Assembly: GCA_944386975.1 (NCBI GenBank)
Contig: CALXDC010000003.1
Coordinates: 33,182 to 97,181 of the forward strand
Source: an uncultured Oscillospiraceae bacterium
Lineage (GTDB): Bacteria > Bacillota > Clostridia > Oscillospirales > Oscillospiraceae
Length of the DNA: 64,000 nt
Reading direction: 5' to 3'
Below are positions 8,683 to 15,602 of this stretch, one piece after another (the first letter of the stretch is position 1; the number at the start of each line of letters is the position of its first letter). Made by a program: the position numbers and the translations under genes. The notes below the pieces were generated by a model that saw only the letters and a list, made by a program, of their open reading frames with translations, was not told where the DNA came from and searched no databases.

Positions 8683-10360
8683 GGTGGTCTTCCTCCTCTC
8701 TCTCTGTGCTTGCCGCGATGGAGATGAGAATTTCGGTGCCCTGATCCGGGGCGCTTCGAATCTCGAAACGGCAGCGGCTGCCGAAGTACAGCTTCAGCCG
8801 CCGTTCCACGTTGCGCACGCCGATGCCGGTGGAGCCGGAGGGGGCGCCGTCCGGGTCCAGAAGCTGCCGCCGCTGGGATTCGGATATGCCGGGACCGTTG
8901 TCCCGCACCCGCAGCTGCGCCCAGTCCCCCTCCCGGCGGGAGCAGATCTCCACCCGGCCGCCGTCGGACCGGGATTCCACCCCGTGCCGGATGGCGTTTT
9001 CCACCAGGGGCTGGAGAATGAGCTTGGGCACCTCCAGCTCCCGCAGAGATTCGTCCAGCAGCAGGCTGTACTCCAGCCTGTGGGTCAGGCGGCACTTCTG
9101 AATCCGCAGGTAGTCCTCAATATAGGCGTACTCCAGGTGGAGGGGCACCGTGGCGGTGCGGGTGTTCATGGTGTACTGCATGAGATTTCCCAGAGCCACT
9201 ACGATGTCACTGATGTCCCAGGCGTCCCGCTCAATGAGCATCCAGTTGATGGCGTCCAGGGTGTTGTAGAGAAAGTGGGGGTTGATCTGGGCCTGGAGAG
9301 CCTCCATCTCCGCCGTCTTCTGGGCCAGCTCCCGCTGGTAGACCTCGTTGACCAGCAGGTCGATGCGATCCACCATCTCATTGAAGGTGTGGGAGAGGTA
9401 GCCGATCTCGTCCTCCTGACCGGGGGGAAGGCGGACGGCGAAATTGCCGCCCTGAGCGGTCTTCATGGCGTCGGCCAGCTGCTTGAGGGGGCGGGTGATG
9501 GAGCGGTAGAGGATGAGGATGAACAGCACCATCAGCGTCATGGCTACCGCCACCACCAGGGAGATGTAGCTGCGCAGCGTCTCGGACCCGGGAAAGAGGT
9601 CGTCCACGGCGATGGCGGAGAAGGTCCGCCAGCCGGTCAGGCCGTTGTACCGGCCGCAGGCGTAATACTCCCGGCCGTTCCAGGAGAAAAAGAACTTCTG
9701 CCGTCCGGAGCGGAAGGCGGCGGTGATCTCCGCCTTCATCCCCTCCTCCACGTATTTGCCGCTGCAGATGAGGGCGTCCTCCCGGTCCAGAAGGAAGGTA
9801 TACTGGTAGGGGAGAATGTTCTGGTTGGCCAGGATGAAATTGTTGAAGATGGCGGGCTGGAACTCCACCGCCAGGATGGCCGCCAGGGTTCCCTCCTCCG
9901 ACAGAAGGCCCCGGTAGACCTGGAGGGTATCCCCCTCCCGGGCCAGGCCCACCCGGAGGTCGGCCCAGAAGATCTTCTCCGGGGCGCTCCGGACGTCCTC
10001 CAGCATCTCCGAGGGGGGCGCGCCGTCGACGGAGAGGATGTATACCGAGGAGGGCAGCCCCACCTCCTCCAGCATCCCCTGTACCTCCAGACGCAGGGCC
10101 ATGGCGGCGGCGCCGCTCCATCCTCCGGCGGGCAGGCGGACCGGCTGGGCGGCGTCCTGAATGGTCTGGTTGATATACCGGACCCGGGTGTTCAGGTTGA
10201 TATCAATACGGTTGATGGTGTCGGCGATGACTCCCCGCTGGGACTCGGAGACAATGGTTCTGGCCCGGGTATAGGCCAGAGCGCCGATGACGGAGCCCAG
10301 AATCAGCACCAGAATCAGGGCGAAAAGCAGCAGCGTCTGGCGGATGGACAGTCGATTCAT
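8663..10360 (-). CDS. Sensor histidine kinase (YesM-like, HAMP/His_kinase/HATPase)
   Basis: A 565-residue membrane kinase. Helix 1 is at residues 9-30; a long extracellular region (about 31-265) with dCache-like character follows; then comes helix 2 (LVVAVAMTLMVLFILILY), a HAMP segment, QAQINPHFLYNTLDAINWML with the phosphorylated His, and an ATPase domain with VENAIRHG and DNGPGI. YesM-type kinases usually sense extracellular carbohydrate; the neighbour here is a nucleoside importer. It partners the overlapping AraC-type regulator. Confidence 0.92.
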   Translation of the reverse strand: MNRLSIRQTLLLFALILVLILGSVIGALAYTRARTIVSESQRGVIADTINRIDINLNTRVRYINQTIQDAAQPVRLPAGGWSGAAAMALRLEVQGMLEEVGLPSSVYILSVDGAPPSEMLEDVRSAPEKIFWADLRVGLAREGDTLQVYRGLLSEEGTLAAILAVEFQPAIFNNFILANQNILPYQYTFLLDREDALICSGKYVEEGMKAEITAAFRSGRQKFFFSWNGREYYACGRYNGLTGWRTFSAIAVDDLFPGSETLRSYISLVVAVAMTLMVLFILILYRSITRPLKQLADAMKTAQGGNFAVRLPPGQEDEIGYLSHTFNEMVDRIDLLVNEVYQRELAQKTAEMEALQAQINPHFLYNTLDAINWMLIERDAWDISDIVVALGNLMQYTMNTRTATVPLHLEYAYIEDYLRIQKCRLTHRLEYSLLLDESLRELEVPKLILQPLVENAIRHGVESRSDGGRVEICSRREGDWAQLRVRDNGPGISESQRRQLLDPDGAPSGSTGIGVRNVERRLKLYFGSRCRFEIRSAPDQGTEILISIAASTEREEEDHRENSDH

Positions 10361-10458
10361 AGCGGCGGAACCTCCTTGTACGGGGGAGTGGGTAGGACCA
10401 TTTTACCAAAAGGCCGCCGGGTTTTCAATTTGATCTTCCCTGCGGCGGGGCATGGAGG

Positions 10459-10501
10459 CAAAAAGAGAGGGCCCGCCGGGGACATTGTCCCCGGCGGGCC
10501 C
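10459..10501 (-). terminator. Intrinsic terminator after spoVAE
   Basis: Fifteen-base perfect stem (arms at the ends of 10469-10501, loop about three bases) followed on the minus strand by CTCTCTTTTT. It ends the spoVA transcript before the kinase gene. Confidence 0.85.
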
Positions 10502-10506
10502 GCGCC

Positions 10507-10863
10507 CTATCGTTTTTCTCCCGGCTTGCAGAGAAGGGAGGCCAGAAAGCTGAACAGCACCGCGGCGCCCACCCCGGCGGCGGAGGCGGCGAGGCCGCCG
10601 GTGAAGATCCCCAGCCACCCCTGCTGTCCCACCGCCTGCTGGACCCCCTTAGCCAAGTTCGCCCCAAATCCCGTCAGGGGCACCGTAGCGCCCGCACCTC
10701 CCCAGTCCGCAATGGGTCCGTATACACCGACAGCCTGTAAGATCACGCCGGCCACCACATAGCCTACCAGAATCCTTGCGGGAGTCAGCTGGGTCTTGTC
10801 GATGAGAATCTGGCCGATGGCACAGAAAATGCCGCCGCAGAGGAAGGCCCTGAGAAATTCCAT
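10507..10863 (-). CDS. spoVAE: Stage V sporulation protein AE (short SpoVAEb form)
   Basis: A 118-residue membrane protein with three to four helices. The family pattern is clear: FLCGGIFCAIGQILIDKT at the start and GVYGPI..GGAGATVPLTGFG in the middle. SpoVA proteins form the inner-membrane channel that loads dipicolinic acid into the spore and releases it at germination. ATG at 10863 follows AAAGGATGG. It lies 24 bp after spoVAD, in the same transcript. Confidence 0.93.
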   Translation of the reverse strand: MEFLRAFLCGGIFCAIGQILIDKTQLTPARILVGYVVAGVILQAVGVYGPIADWGGAGATVPLTGFGANLAKGVQQAVGQQGWLGIFTGGLAASAAGVGAAVLFSFLASLLCKPGEKR

Positions 10864-10887
10864 TCACGTGTTCCATCCTTTCCACAT

Positions 10888-11895
10888 TCAAGCCTCCACG
10901 CACACCGCGTGGCAGATGCCGGGGATACTCTCCCCCTGGAAGGAGGAGGTGGGGGAGAGCAGGGCTCCGGTAGGGGCGAACAGCAGCCGCTTGAGGCGGC
11001 CCGCCGCCATCTCCCCCAGGAGGTAGCCGTTGAACACCGCCGCGCTGCACCCGCAGCCGCTGGCCCCGCAGTGCATGTCCTGACCATCCAGGTCAAAGAG
11101 CAGCAGGCCGCAGTCGGTGTAATTCTCCCCAAGAGGGACCCCCTCCTTTGCCATCAGATCCCGGAGGAGCTGGCTGCCCAGCTTCCCCAGGTCCCCGGTG
11201 GCGATGAGATCGAAGTCCGACGGCGAGGCCCCTGTGTCCCGGAAAAAGGCGCTGAGGGTGTCCGCTGCCGCCGGGGCCATGGCGGCTCCCATGTTGTTTA
11301 CATCCCGGATTCCGAGATCCACCACCTTGCCGCAGGTGACGTGGGTGATCCGGGGGCCCTCTCCCTGGACGGAGAGAATGGAGCACCCGGAAGCGGTGGC
11401 GGTCCACTGGGCCGTGGGGGGACGCTGGGAGCCGTAGGGCACCGGCATGCGGTACTGCCGCTCGGCGGTGCAGAAGTGGGAGGAGGTCATGGCCGCCACC
11501 ACGGAGGCAAAGCCGCCGTCAATGAGCATGGCCCCCAGGGACAGGCTCTCTCCCATGGTGGAGCAGGCGCCGTAGAGTCCATAGAAAGGCACCGGGAAGT
11601 CCCGGAGGCTGAAGGCGGAGCCGATGCACTGGTTGAGAAGGTCACCCGCCAGAATATAGTCCAGGTCCTCCGGTCCCATCCCTGCCCGCTCCAGGCAGCG
11701 GCGGAGCACCCGCTTCTGCATGGTGCTCTCCGCCTTCTCCCAGGTCTTCTCCCCGAAAAAGCTGTCGGCGCTGAGCTCGTCAAAGGTATGGGCCAGGGGG
11801 CCTTTTCCCTCCTGCCGTCCGCCGATGTTGGCGTGGGAAATGATGATGGGGGGACGGTCCATGCGGACTGTCCGCCGTCCCAATCGCTTGTTCAA
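10888..11895 (-). CDS. spoVAD: Stage V sporulation protein AD
   Basis: A 335-residue thiolase-fold protein, the DPA-binding cytoplasmic partner of the SpoVA channel. Seen: YGACSTMGESLSLGAMLIDGG around the thiolase active-site region, NNMGAAMAPAAADTL, and HCGASGCGCSAAV near the C-terminus. I chose the TTG start at 11895, after AGAAGGGATCGCA, because the length then matches the family (about 338) and the N-terminus reads NKRLGRRTVRM. A longer open frame up to 12765 is only the shadow of the gene on the other strand. spoVAC, normally just upstream, is not here. Confidence 0.92.
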   Translation of the reverse strand: MNKRLGRRTVRMDRPPIIISHANIGGRQEGKGPLAHTFDELSADSFFGEKTWEKAESTMQKRVLRRCLERAGMGPEDLDYILAGDLLNQCIGSAFSLRDFPVPFYGLYGACSTMGESLSLGAMLIDGGFASVVAAMTSSHFCTAERQYRMPVPYGSQRPPTAQWTATASGCSILSVQGEGPRITHVTCGKVVDLGIRDVNNMGAAMAPAAADTLSAFFRDTGASPSDFDLIATGDLGKLGSQLLRDLMAKEGVPLGENYTDCGLLLFDLDGQDMHCGASGCGCSAAVFNGYLLGEMAAGRLKRLLFAPTGALLSPTSSFQGESIPGICHAVCVEA

Positions 11896-11924
11896 TGCGA
11901 TCCCTTCTCTCCTGACTTTGGCGG

Positions 11925-11953
11925 TAGTGTGTCCGGTGGGCCGGGATTTATGC
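11925..11953 (-). promoter_or_regulatory. Candidate forespore (SigG/SigF) promoter of spoVAD-spoVAE
   Basis: Minus strand: GCATA (11949-11953), 17-bp spacer, CACACTA (11925-11931). This fits the SigG pattern gHATR-N17/18-CATnnTA with one mismatch in the -10. The -10 lies 30 bp before the TTG start, and spoVA operons are known SigG targets. Confidence 0.6.
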
Positions 11954-11972
11954 GGCCCTCGGCAAAAAATGG

Positions 11973-12001
11973 TGGAAAAACCGGCAGGGGTATCGTATAA
12001 T
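11973..12001 (+). promoter_or_regulatory. Vegetative promoter of cysteine-rich protein/CDF operon
   Basis: -35 TGGAAA (11973-11978), 17-bp spacer, perfect -10 TATAAT (11996-12001). The leader to the ATG at 12109 is about 100 nt. It is divergent from the candidate spoVA promoter. Confidence 0.6.
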
Positions 12002-12108
12002 GGGGGCGGACGGGAAAAGACCGTTCCAAAAGAACAAAAGCGGGCGGCGCTGCCGCCGGGCTCCGGGCCCGGCAAAGGGCCGCCCGAGATCATAGGAGGC
12101 CATGCAAT

Positions 12109-12717
12109 ATGGAAGAGAAGCGAACCATCGGATACCTCTGCCCCAAGTGCGGGGCGGCGGTGATTGCCGAGCGCAGCGTCTTCGCTCTGTCGGCAGGAAC
12201 GGCGGCGGTGATCTGCGACTGCGGAAAATCGAAGCTGGTGCTGGACTACGAGGGGGACGCTTTCCACGTCACCGTCCCCTGCGGCATCTGCGGCGGGGAG
12301 CACACCGCCCGGGTGGACGCCAAGGCGGTGCTCACCGGCCGGGGGGTGGCCCTCACCTGTCCGGAGACCCGGCAGTACTGCTGCCTCATGGGGGAGGACG
12401 GCCGGGTCAGCGCCGGTATGCGGGAGCTGGCCATCACGGCGGACAAGATCAAGGCCCAGCAGGAGAACCCCCAGGCCTTTGTGGACAATGTGATCATGTA
12501 CGAGATTCTCTCGGAGCTGAAGGACATCGCCGGGCGTGGAGGCATCTCCTGTGCCTGTGGCTGCAAGGAGTACACGGTGGAGGTGCGGCCCGGGGCGGTG
12601 GACCTGATCTGCGCCTCCTGCGGGGCGAAGCTGCGGCTGGACGCCGCCACCGACGACGACCTGGACCGGCTGTGCTGCCGGGACCGGCTGGAGATCCCGG
12701 GAAAGAGCCGGCAGTGA
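12109..12717 (+). CDS. Cysteine-rich zinc-ribbon-like protein of unknown function
   Basis: Not recognised as a named family. The 202 residues contain repeated knuckle pairs: CPKCG (about 11-15), CDCG (36-39), CGICGG (58-63), CACGC (about 149-153) and CASCG (about 168-172), plus two CC pairs. This suggests two four-cysteine metal ribbons flanking a helical centre (about 100-140). There are no membrane segments or signal peptide. It is 16 bp upstream of a cation exporter and certainly co-transcribed, so metal handling is a reasonable guess but unproved. Confidence 0.75.
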   Translation: MEEKRTIGYLCPKCGAAVIAERSVFALSAGTAAVICDCGKSKLVLDYEGDAFHVTVPCGICGGEHTARVDAKAVLTGRGVALTCPETRQYCCLMGEDGRVSAGMRELAITADKIKAQQENPQAFVDNVIMYEILSELKDIAGRGGISCACGCKEYTVEVRPGAVDLICASCGAKLRLDAATDDDLDRLCCRDRLEIPGKSRQ

Positions 12718-12733
12718 ACCGAGGGAGGGCAGT

Positions 12734-13897
12734 ATGATCCAATTTCTGGCAAAGCGCTTCATCAAGGATTACCAGCAGGTGGGACGGCCGGAGGTGCGGC
12801 AGCGGTACGGCATCCTCTGCGGCACGGTGGGGGTCTGCCTCAACATCCTACTGTTCGCCGGGAAGGCTCTGGCCGGGGTTCTCAGCGGCTCCGTGGCCGT
12901 TACCGCCGACGCCTTCAACAACCTGTCCGACGCGGGCTCCTCGGTGGTATCCATGCTGGGGTTCAAGCTGGCGGGGCAGAAACCGGACAGCGATCACCCC
13001 TTCGGCCACGGGCGGCTGGAGTACGTCTCCGGCCTGGTGGTGGCCATGCTCATCATCCTCATGGGGGTGGAGCTTCTCAAGAGCAGCGTGGAGAAGATCC
13101 GCAGTCCGGAGGAGGTTACCCTCAGCCTTCTGACAGTGGGGATTCTGGCGGCCTCCATTGCGGTGAAGCTGTACATGAGCGCCTATAACCGTGCGGTGGG
13201 GAAGAAGATCGACTCCGCCGCCATGGCGGCCACCGCCACCGACAGCCTCAGCGACGTCTGCGCCACCACGGTGGTGCTGGCGGCCACCCTCGTCGGCCAC
13301 TTTACCGGTCTCGCCATCGACGGCTGGTGCGGCCTTCTGGTGGCCCTCTTCATCCTCTACGCCGGGTACCGGGCGGCCTGGGACACCATCAGTCCCCTCT
13401 TGGGCCAGCCTCCCGCCCCGGAGTTTGTGGCGGAGGTGGAGCGGCGGGTGCTGGCCCACCCGGAGATTGTGGGGATCCACGACCTGATCGTCCACGACTA
13501 CGGCCCCGGCCGCCTGATGATCACCCTCCATGCGGAGGTGCCCGCCGACGGGGATCTCCTGGCGCTCCACGACGCGGTGGACACGGTGGAGAACGAGCTG
13601 GAAGAGACCATGCACTGCATGGCCACCATCCACATGGACCCCATCGTCTGTGACGAGGCCACCCAGGAAATGCGCCGGCAGGTGGCGGAGATGGTGCGGC
13701 AGATCGACCCGCGCATCACCATCCACGACTTCCGCATGGTCCGGGGCACCACCCATACCAACCTGATCTTCGACGCCCTGGTGCCCTTTGGGCTGGAGCG
13801 GACGGATAAGGAGCTGGCCCGGCAGATCAAGGCAATGGTCCGGGGGATGAAGGGGAACTATTACGCTGTGGTCCGGGTGGAAAAGAGCTACGTATAA
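12734..13897 (+). CDS. Cation diffusion facilitator family metal exporter
   Basis: A 387-residue CDF transporter exchanging divalent metal (Zn, Mn, Fe, Co or Cd) for protons. Membrane helices occupy about residues 30-210. Helix 2 carries DAFNNLSDAGSS, which begins the metal site; SDHPFGHGRLEYVSGL is the helix 2-3 loop; ATATDSLSDV in helix 5 supplies the second half of the site. A cytoplasmic ferredoxin-like domain (about 215-300) follows, and a further C-terminal extension of about 85 residues makes it longer than the usual 300. ATG after GAGGGAGGGCAGT. Confidence 0.92.
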   Translation: MIQFLAKRFIKDYQQVGRPEVRQRYGILCGTVGVCLNILLFAGKALAGVLSGSVAVTADAFNNLSDAGSSVVSMLGFKLAGQKPDSDHPFGHGRLEYVSGLVVAMLIILMGVELLKSSVEKIRSPEEVTLSLLTVGILAASIAVKLYMSAYNRAVGKKIDSAAMAATATDSLSDVCATTVVLAATLVGHFTGLAIDGWCGLLVALFILYAGYRAAWDTISPLLGQPPAPEFVAEVERRVLAHPEIVGIHDLIVHDYGPGRLMITLHAEVPADGDLLALHDAVDTVENELEETMHCMATIHMDPIVCDEATQEMRRQVAEMVRQIDPRITIHDFRMVRGTTHTNLIFDALVPFGLERTDKELARQIKAMVRGMKGNYYAVVRVEKSYV

Positions 13898-13904
13898 AAG
13901 AAAA

Positions 13905-13924
13905 GCCGCCCTTTGCAGGGCGGC
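13905..13924 (-). terminator. Terminator of ArsC/Spx-like gene
   Basis: GCCGCCC (13905-13911) pairs with GGGCGGC (13918-13924). On the minus strand it is followed by TTTTCTTTTA, so it mainly ends the gene at 13936; the CDF gene converges on it. Confidence 0.7.
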
Positions 13925-13935
13925 AGGCGGCGGGA

Positions 13936-14271
13936 TTATTCCCAGCGCTCCCAGATCTCGGGATGGTAGCCTACGGTGGCCTCCTTCCCGTTGCGGACAA
14001 TAGGGGTGTGGAAGAGCTGGGGGTTCTCGAAGAGCTTCTCCTCGGCGGCGTCGGGGGTGATGTAGGCCATATACAGGTCCTGATAGGCCCGGCACTTGGT
14101 GTTCACTAGGTCCTCGAAGGAGAGCTTGTTCCGGATGGAGCGGTACTCCCCGGGGGAGAAGCCCTTCTTGAAGAGGTCGATGTACTGGTATTTGATGCGC
14201 CGCTCCTTGAACCAGCGTTCCGCCTTTTTGGTGTCGAAGCACTTGGAGGAGCCGAAAATCTGAATATTCAT
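13936..14271 (-). CDS. ArsC/Spx-family thioredoxin-fold protein
   Basis: A 111-residue protein of the arsenate reductase/Spx/YffB family. MNIQIFGSSKCFDTKKAERWF gives the redox Cys10 with Thr in the CxxT arrangement rather than CxxC. The C-terminal TPIVRNGKEATVGY is the usual cis-Pro and Arg region. The ATG at 14271 follows AAAGGAG; a longer frame overlaps the divergent sirtuin gene. Without the Spx RPI signature and CxxC switch, and with no ars genes nearby, the substrate is unknown. Confidence 0.88.
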   Translation of the reverse strand: MNIQIFGSSKCFDTKKAERWFKERRIKYQYIDLFKKGFSPGEYRSIRNKLSFEDLVNTKCRAYQDLYMAYITPDAAEEKLFENPQLFHTPIVRNGKEATVGYHPEIWERWE

Positions 14272-14301
14272 GGGTGAAAATTCTCCTTTGGAGGTGGAAG
14301 T

Positions 14302-15012
14302 ATGAAGGAATTGGAGCAATTGAAGCAGTGGGTGGAGGAGAGCCATCGGATCGTCTTTTTCGGCGGGGCCGGGGTCAGCACGGAGAGCGGCATCCCGGAC
14401 TTCCGCAGCACCGACGGGCTCTACCACCAGCAGTATGCTTATCCGCCCGAGACCATTTTAAGCCATACCTTCTACAAAAGCAACAGGGAAGAGTTCTGGC
14501 GGTTCTACCGGGACAAGATGTTGTACCTGGACGCCCAGCCCAACGCCGCCCACAGGAAGCTTGCGGAATGGGAGGCGGCGGGGAAGCTCACCGCAGTGGT
14601 GACCCAGAACATCGACGGCCTCCACCAGAAGGCGGGGAGCAGGAAGGTGCTGGAGCTCCACGGCAGCGTCCTCAGGAACTACTGTGAGAAGTGCGGAAAG
14701 TTCCACGGCGTGGAGGAGATTGCCCAGGGAACCGGGGTGCCCAGGTGCAGCTGCGGGGGGTATATCAAGCCGGACGTGGTGCTCTACGAGGAGGGGCTCG
14801 ACCAGGGGATTCTGGAGGAGTCGGTGCGGCAGATCGCCCAGGCGGACATGCTGATCATCGGGGGGACCTCTCTGGTGGTGTACCCGGCGGCGGGGCTGGT
14901 CCGCTACTACCGGGGAAAGCGGCTGGTGGTCATCAACAAGACGGCCCTTCCCGGCGCCGGAGCGGATCTGACCATCCAGGGGGCCATCGGCCAGGTGCTG
15001 GGGGCCCTGTAA
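14302..15012 (+). CDS. cobB: Sir2-family NAD-dependent protein deacylase
   Basis: A 236-residue sirtuin. The NAD pocket GAGVSTESGIPDFR is at 22-35, TQNIDGLH follows, the catalytic His is in LHGS, and a zinc ribbon is formed by CEKC and CSCG. GGTSLVVYPAAGL and NKTALPGAGADL close the Rossmann fold. It removes acyl groups from lysines, giving nicotinamide and O-acyl-ADP-ribose. The divergent ArsC-like gene starts 30 bp away. ATG after TTGGAGGTGGAAGT. Confidence 0.95.
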   Translation: MKELEQLKQWVEESHRIVFFGGAGVSTESGIPDFRSTDGLYHQQYAYPPETILSHTFYKSNREEFWRFYRDKMLYLDAQPNAAHRKLAEWEAAGKLTAVVTQNIDGLHQKAGSRKVLELHGSVLRNYCEKCGKFHGVEEIAQGTGVPRCSCGGYIKPDVVLYEEGLDQGILEESVRQIAQADMLIIGGTSLVVYPAAGLVRYYRGKRLVVINKTALPGAGADLTIQGAIGQVLGAL

Positions 15013-15040
15013 AAAATTGGCGGGAAGAGAAAAAAGGTGG

Positions 15041-15069
15041 TTGACAAAAGCGGGAATAGCCGCTATAAT
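15041..15069 (+). promoter_or_regulatory. Consensus promoter of the tRNA-Leu pair
   Basis: TTGACA (15041-15046), exactly 17 bp, TATAAT (15064-15069). A perfect vegetative promoter 33 bp before the first tRNA, as expected for strong stable-RNA transcription. Confidence 0.92.
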
Positions 15070-15101
15070 AACCCTGCTGTCCATTTGAGGGGAGCAGAGA
15101 T

Positions 15102-15186
15102 GCGAGTGTGCTGGAACTGGTAGACAGGCACGTTTGAGGGGCGTGTGACAACCGTCGTACGGGTTCAAGTCCCGTCACTCGCACCA
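15102..15186 (+). tRNA. tRNA-Leu (GAG)
   Basis: Acceptor stem GCGAGTG / CACTCGC with encoded CCA. Anticodon stem CACGT/GCGTG encloses the loop TTGAGGG, giving anticodon GAG (reads CUU/CUC). The T-arm GGGTTCAAGTCCC and a long variable arm, as in class II leucine tRNAs, are present. Length 85 nt. Confidence 0.96.
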
Positions 15187-15217
15187 CCTTTTCTCTCTGA
15201 AAGTGAGCAGTCCATAC

Positions 15218-15305
15218 GCGCGAGTGGTGGAATTGGCAGACTCGCTAGATTCAGGTTCTAGTGTTCATTACGGACGTGCGGGTTCAAGTCCCGCCTCGCG
15301 CACCA
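15218..15305 (+). tRNA. tRNA-Leu (CAG)
   Basis: Acceptor stem GCGCGAG / CTCGCGC with encoded CCA. Anticodon arm CTAGA-TTCAGGT-TCTAG gives anticodon CAG (reads CUG). Long variable arm, T-arm GGGTTCAAGTCCC. Length 88 nt. Co-transcribed with the GAG isoacceptor 31 bp upstream. Confidence 0.96.
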
Positions 15306-15344
15306 AAAACAAAAGGACATCCGGAAGGATGTCCTTTTGTTTTT
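15306..15344 (+). terminator. Terminator of the tRNA transcript
   Basis: An 18-base stem (AAAACAAAAGGACATCC with its complement) closed by a GGAA tetraloop, ending in TTTTGTTTTT. It begins directly after the CCA of the second tRNA. Confidence 0.93.
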
Positions 15345-15353
15345 GGGTTCCGC

Positions 15354-15480
15354 CGCCCAAAGGGCGTCTCCACCCGACCGTGATGGAAATGCTCGGGCGA
15401 AATGAATTCGCCCTCCACCGAGGTTTTGCCTGCGGCAAAACGCTCGTACGGCGCAAAAGCGCCGCCGGCCAGAAGGCCGG
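15354..15480. repeat. Array of five short perfect hairpins downstream of the tRNAs
   Basis: In order: CGCCC-AAA-GGGCG (15354-15366), GGGCGAA-ATGAA-TTCGCCC (15395-15413), GTTTTGCC-TGC-GGCAAAAC (15423-15441), CGGCGC-AAAA-GCGCCG (15449-15464) and CCGGCC-AGAA-GGCCGG (15465-15480). The last four occupy 86 nt almost without gaps. It lies beyond the tRNA terminator and before the bidirectional terminator of the next gene. No coding frame explains it. Confidence 0.8.
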
Positions 15481-15542
15481 TTGTTCAGGATGTATGCAGT
15501 CGTTCCGGAATTTCAAAATATCGATTTTAACCGTCCTTTCCC

Positions 15543-15586
15543 AAAAAAGAAAGACATCTGCTGCAAGCAGATGCCTTTCTTTTTTT
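15543..15586. terminator. Bidirectional terminator between hairpin array and DUF4914-like gene
   Basis: A/T-rich outer stem (AAAAAAGAAAG with CTTTCTTTTTT) enclosing CATCTGCT-GCA-AGCAGATG, one A/C mismatch between the two stems. T-runs are available on both strands. It serves the minus-strand gene ending at 15603. Confidence 0.88.
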
Positions 15587-15602
15587 GCCCTGCGGAGCCG
15601 CC

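Noticed and set aside
11896-12765. N-terminal extension of the spoVAD frame to 625 residues
   Set aside because: The extra 290 residues are antisense to the cysteine-rich gene and have no homology; a TTG with a good ribosome site gives the normal SpoVAD length.
15354-15480. Hairpin array as a CRISPR array
   Set aside because: The stems differ from one another, there are no equal-length direct repeats with unique spacers, and no cas genes are present.
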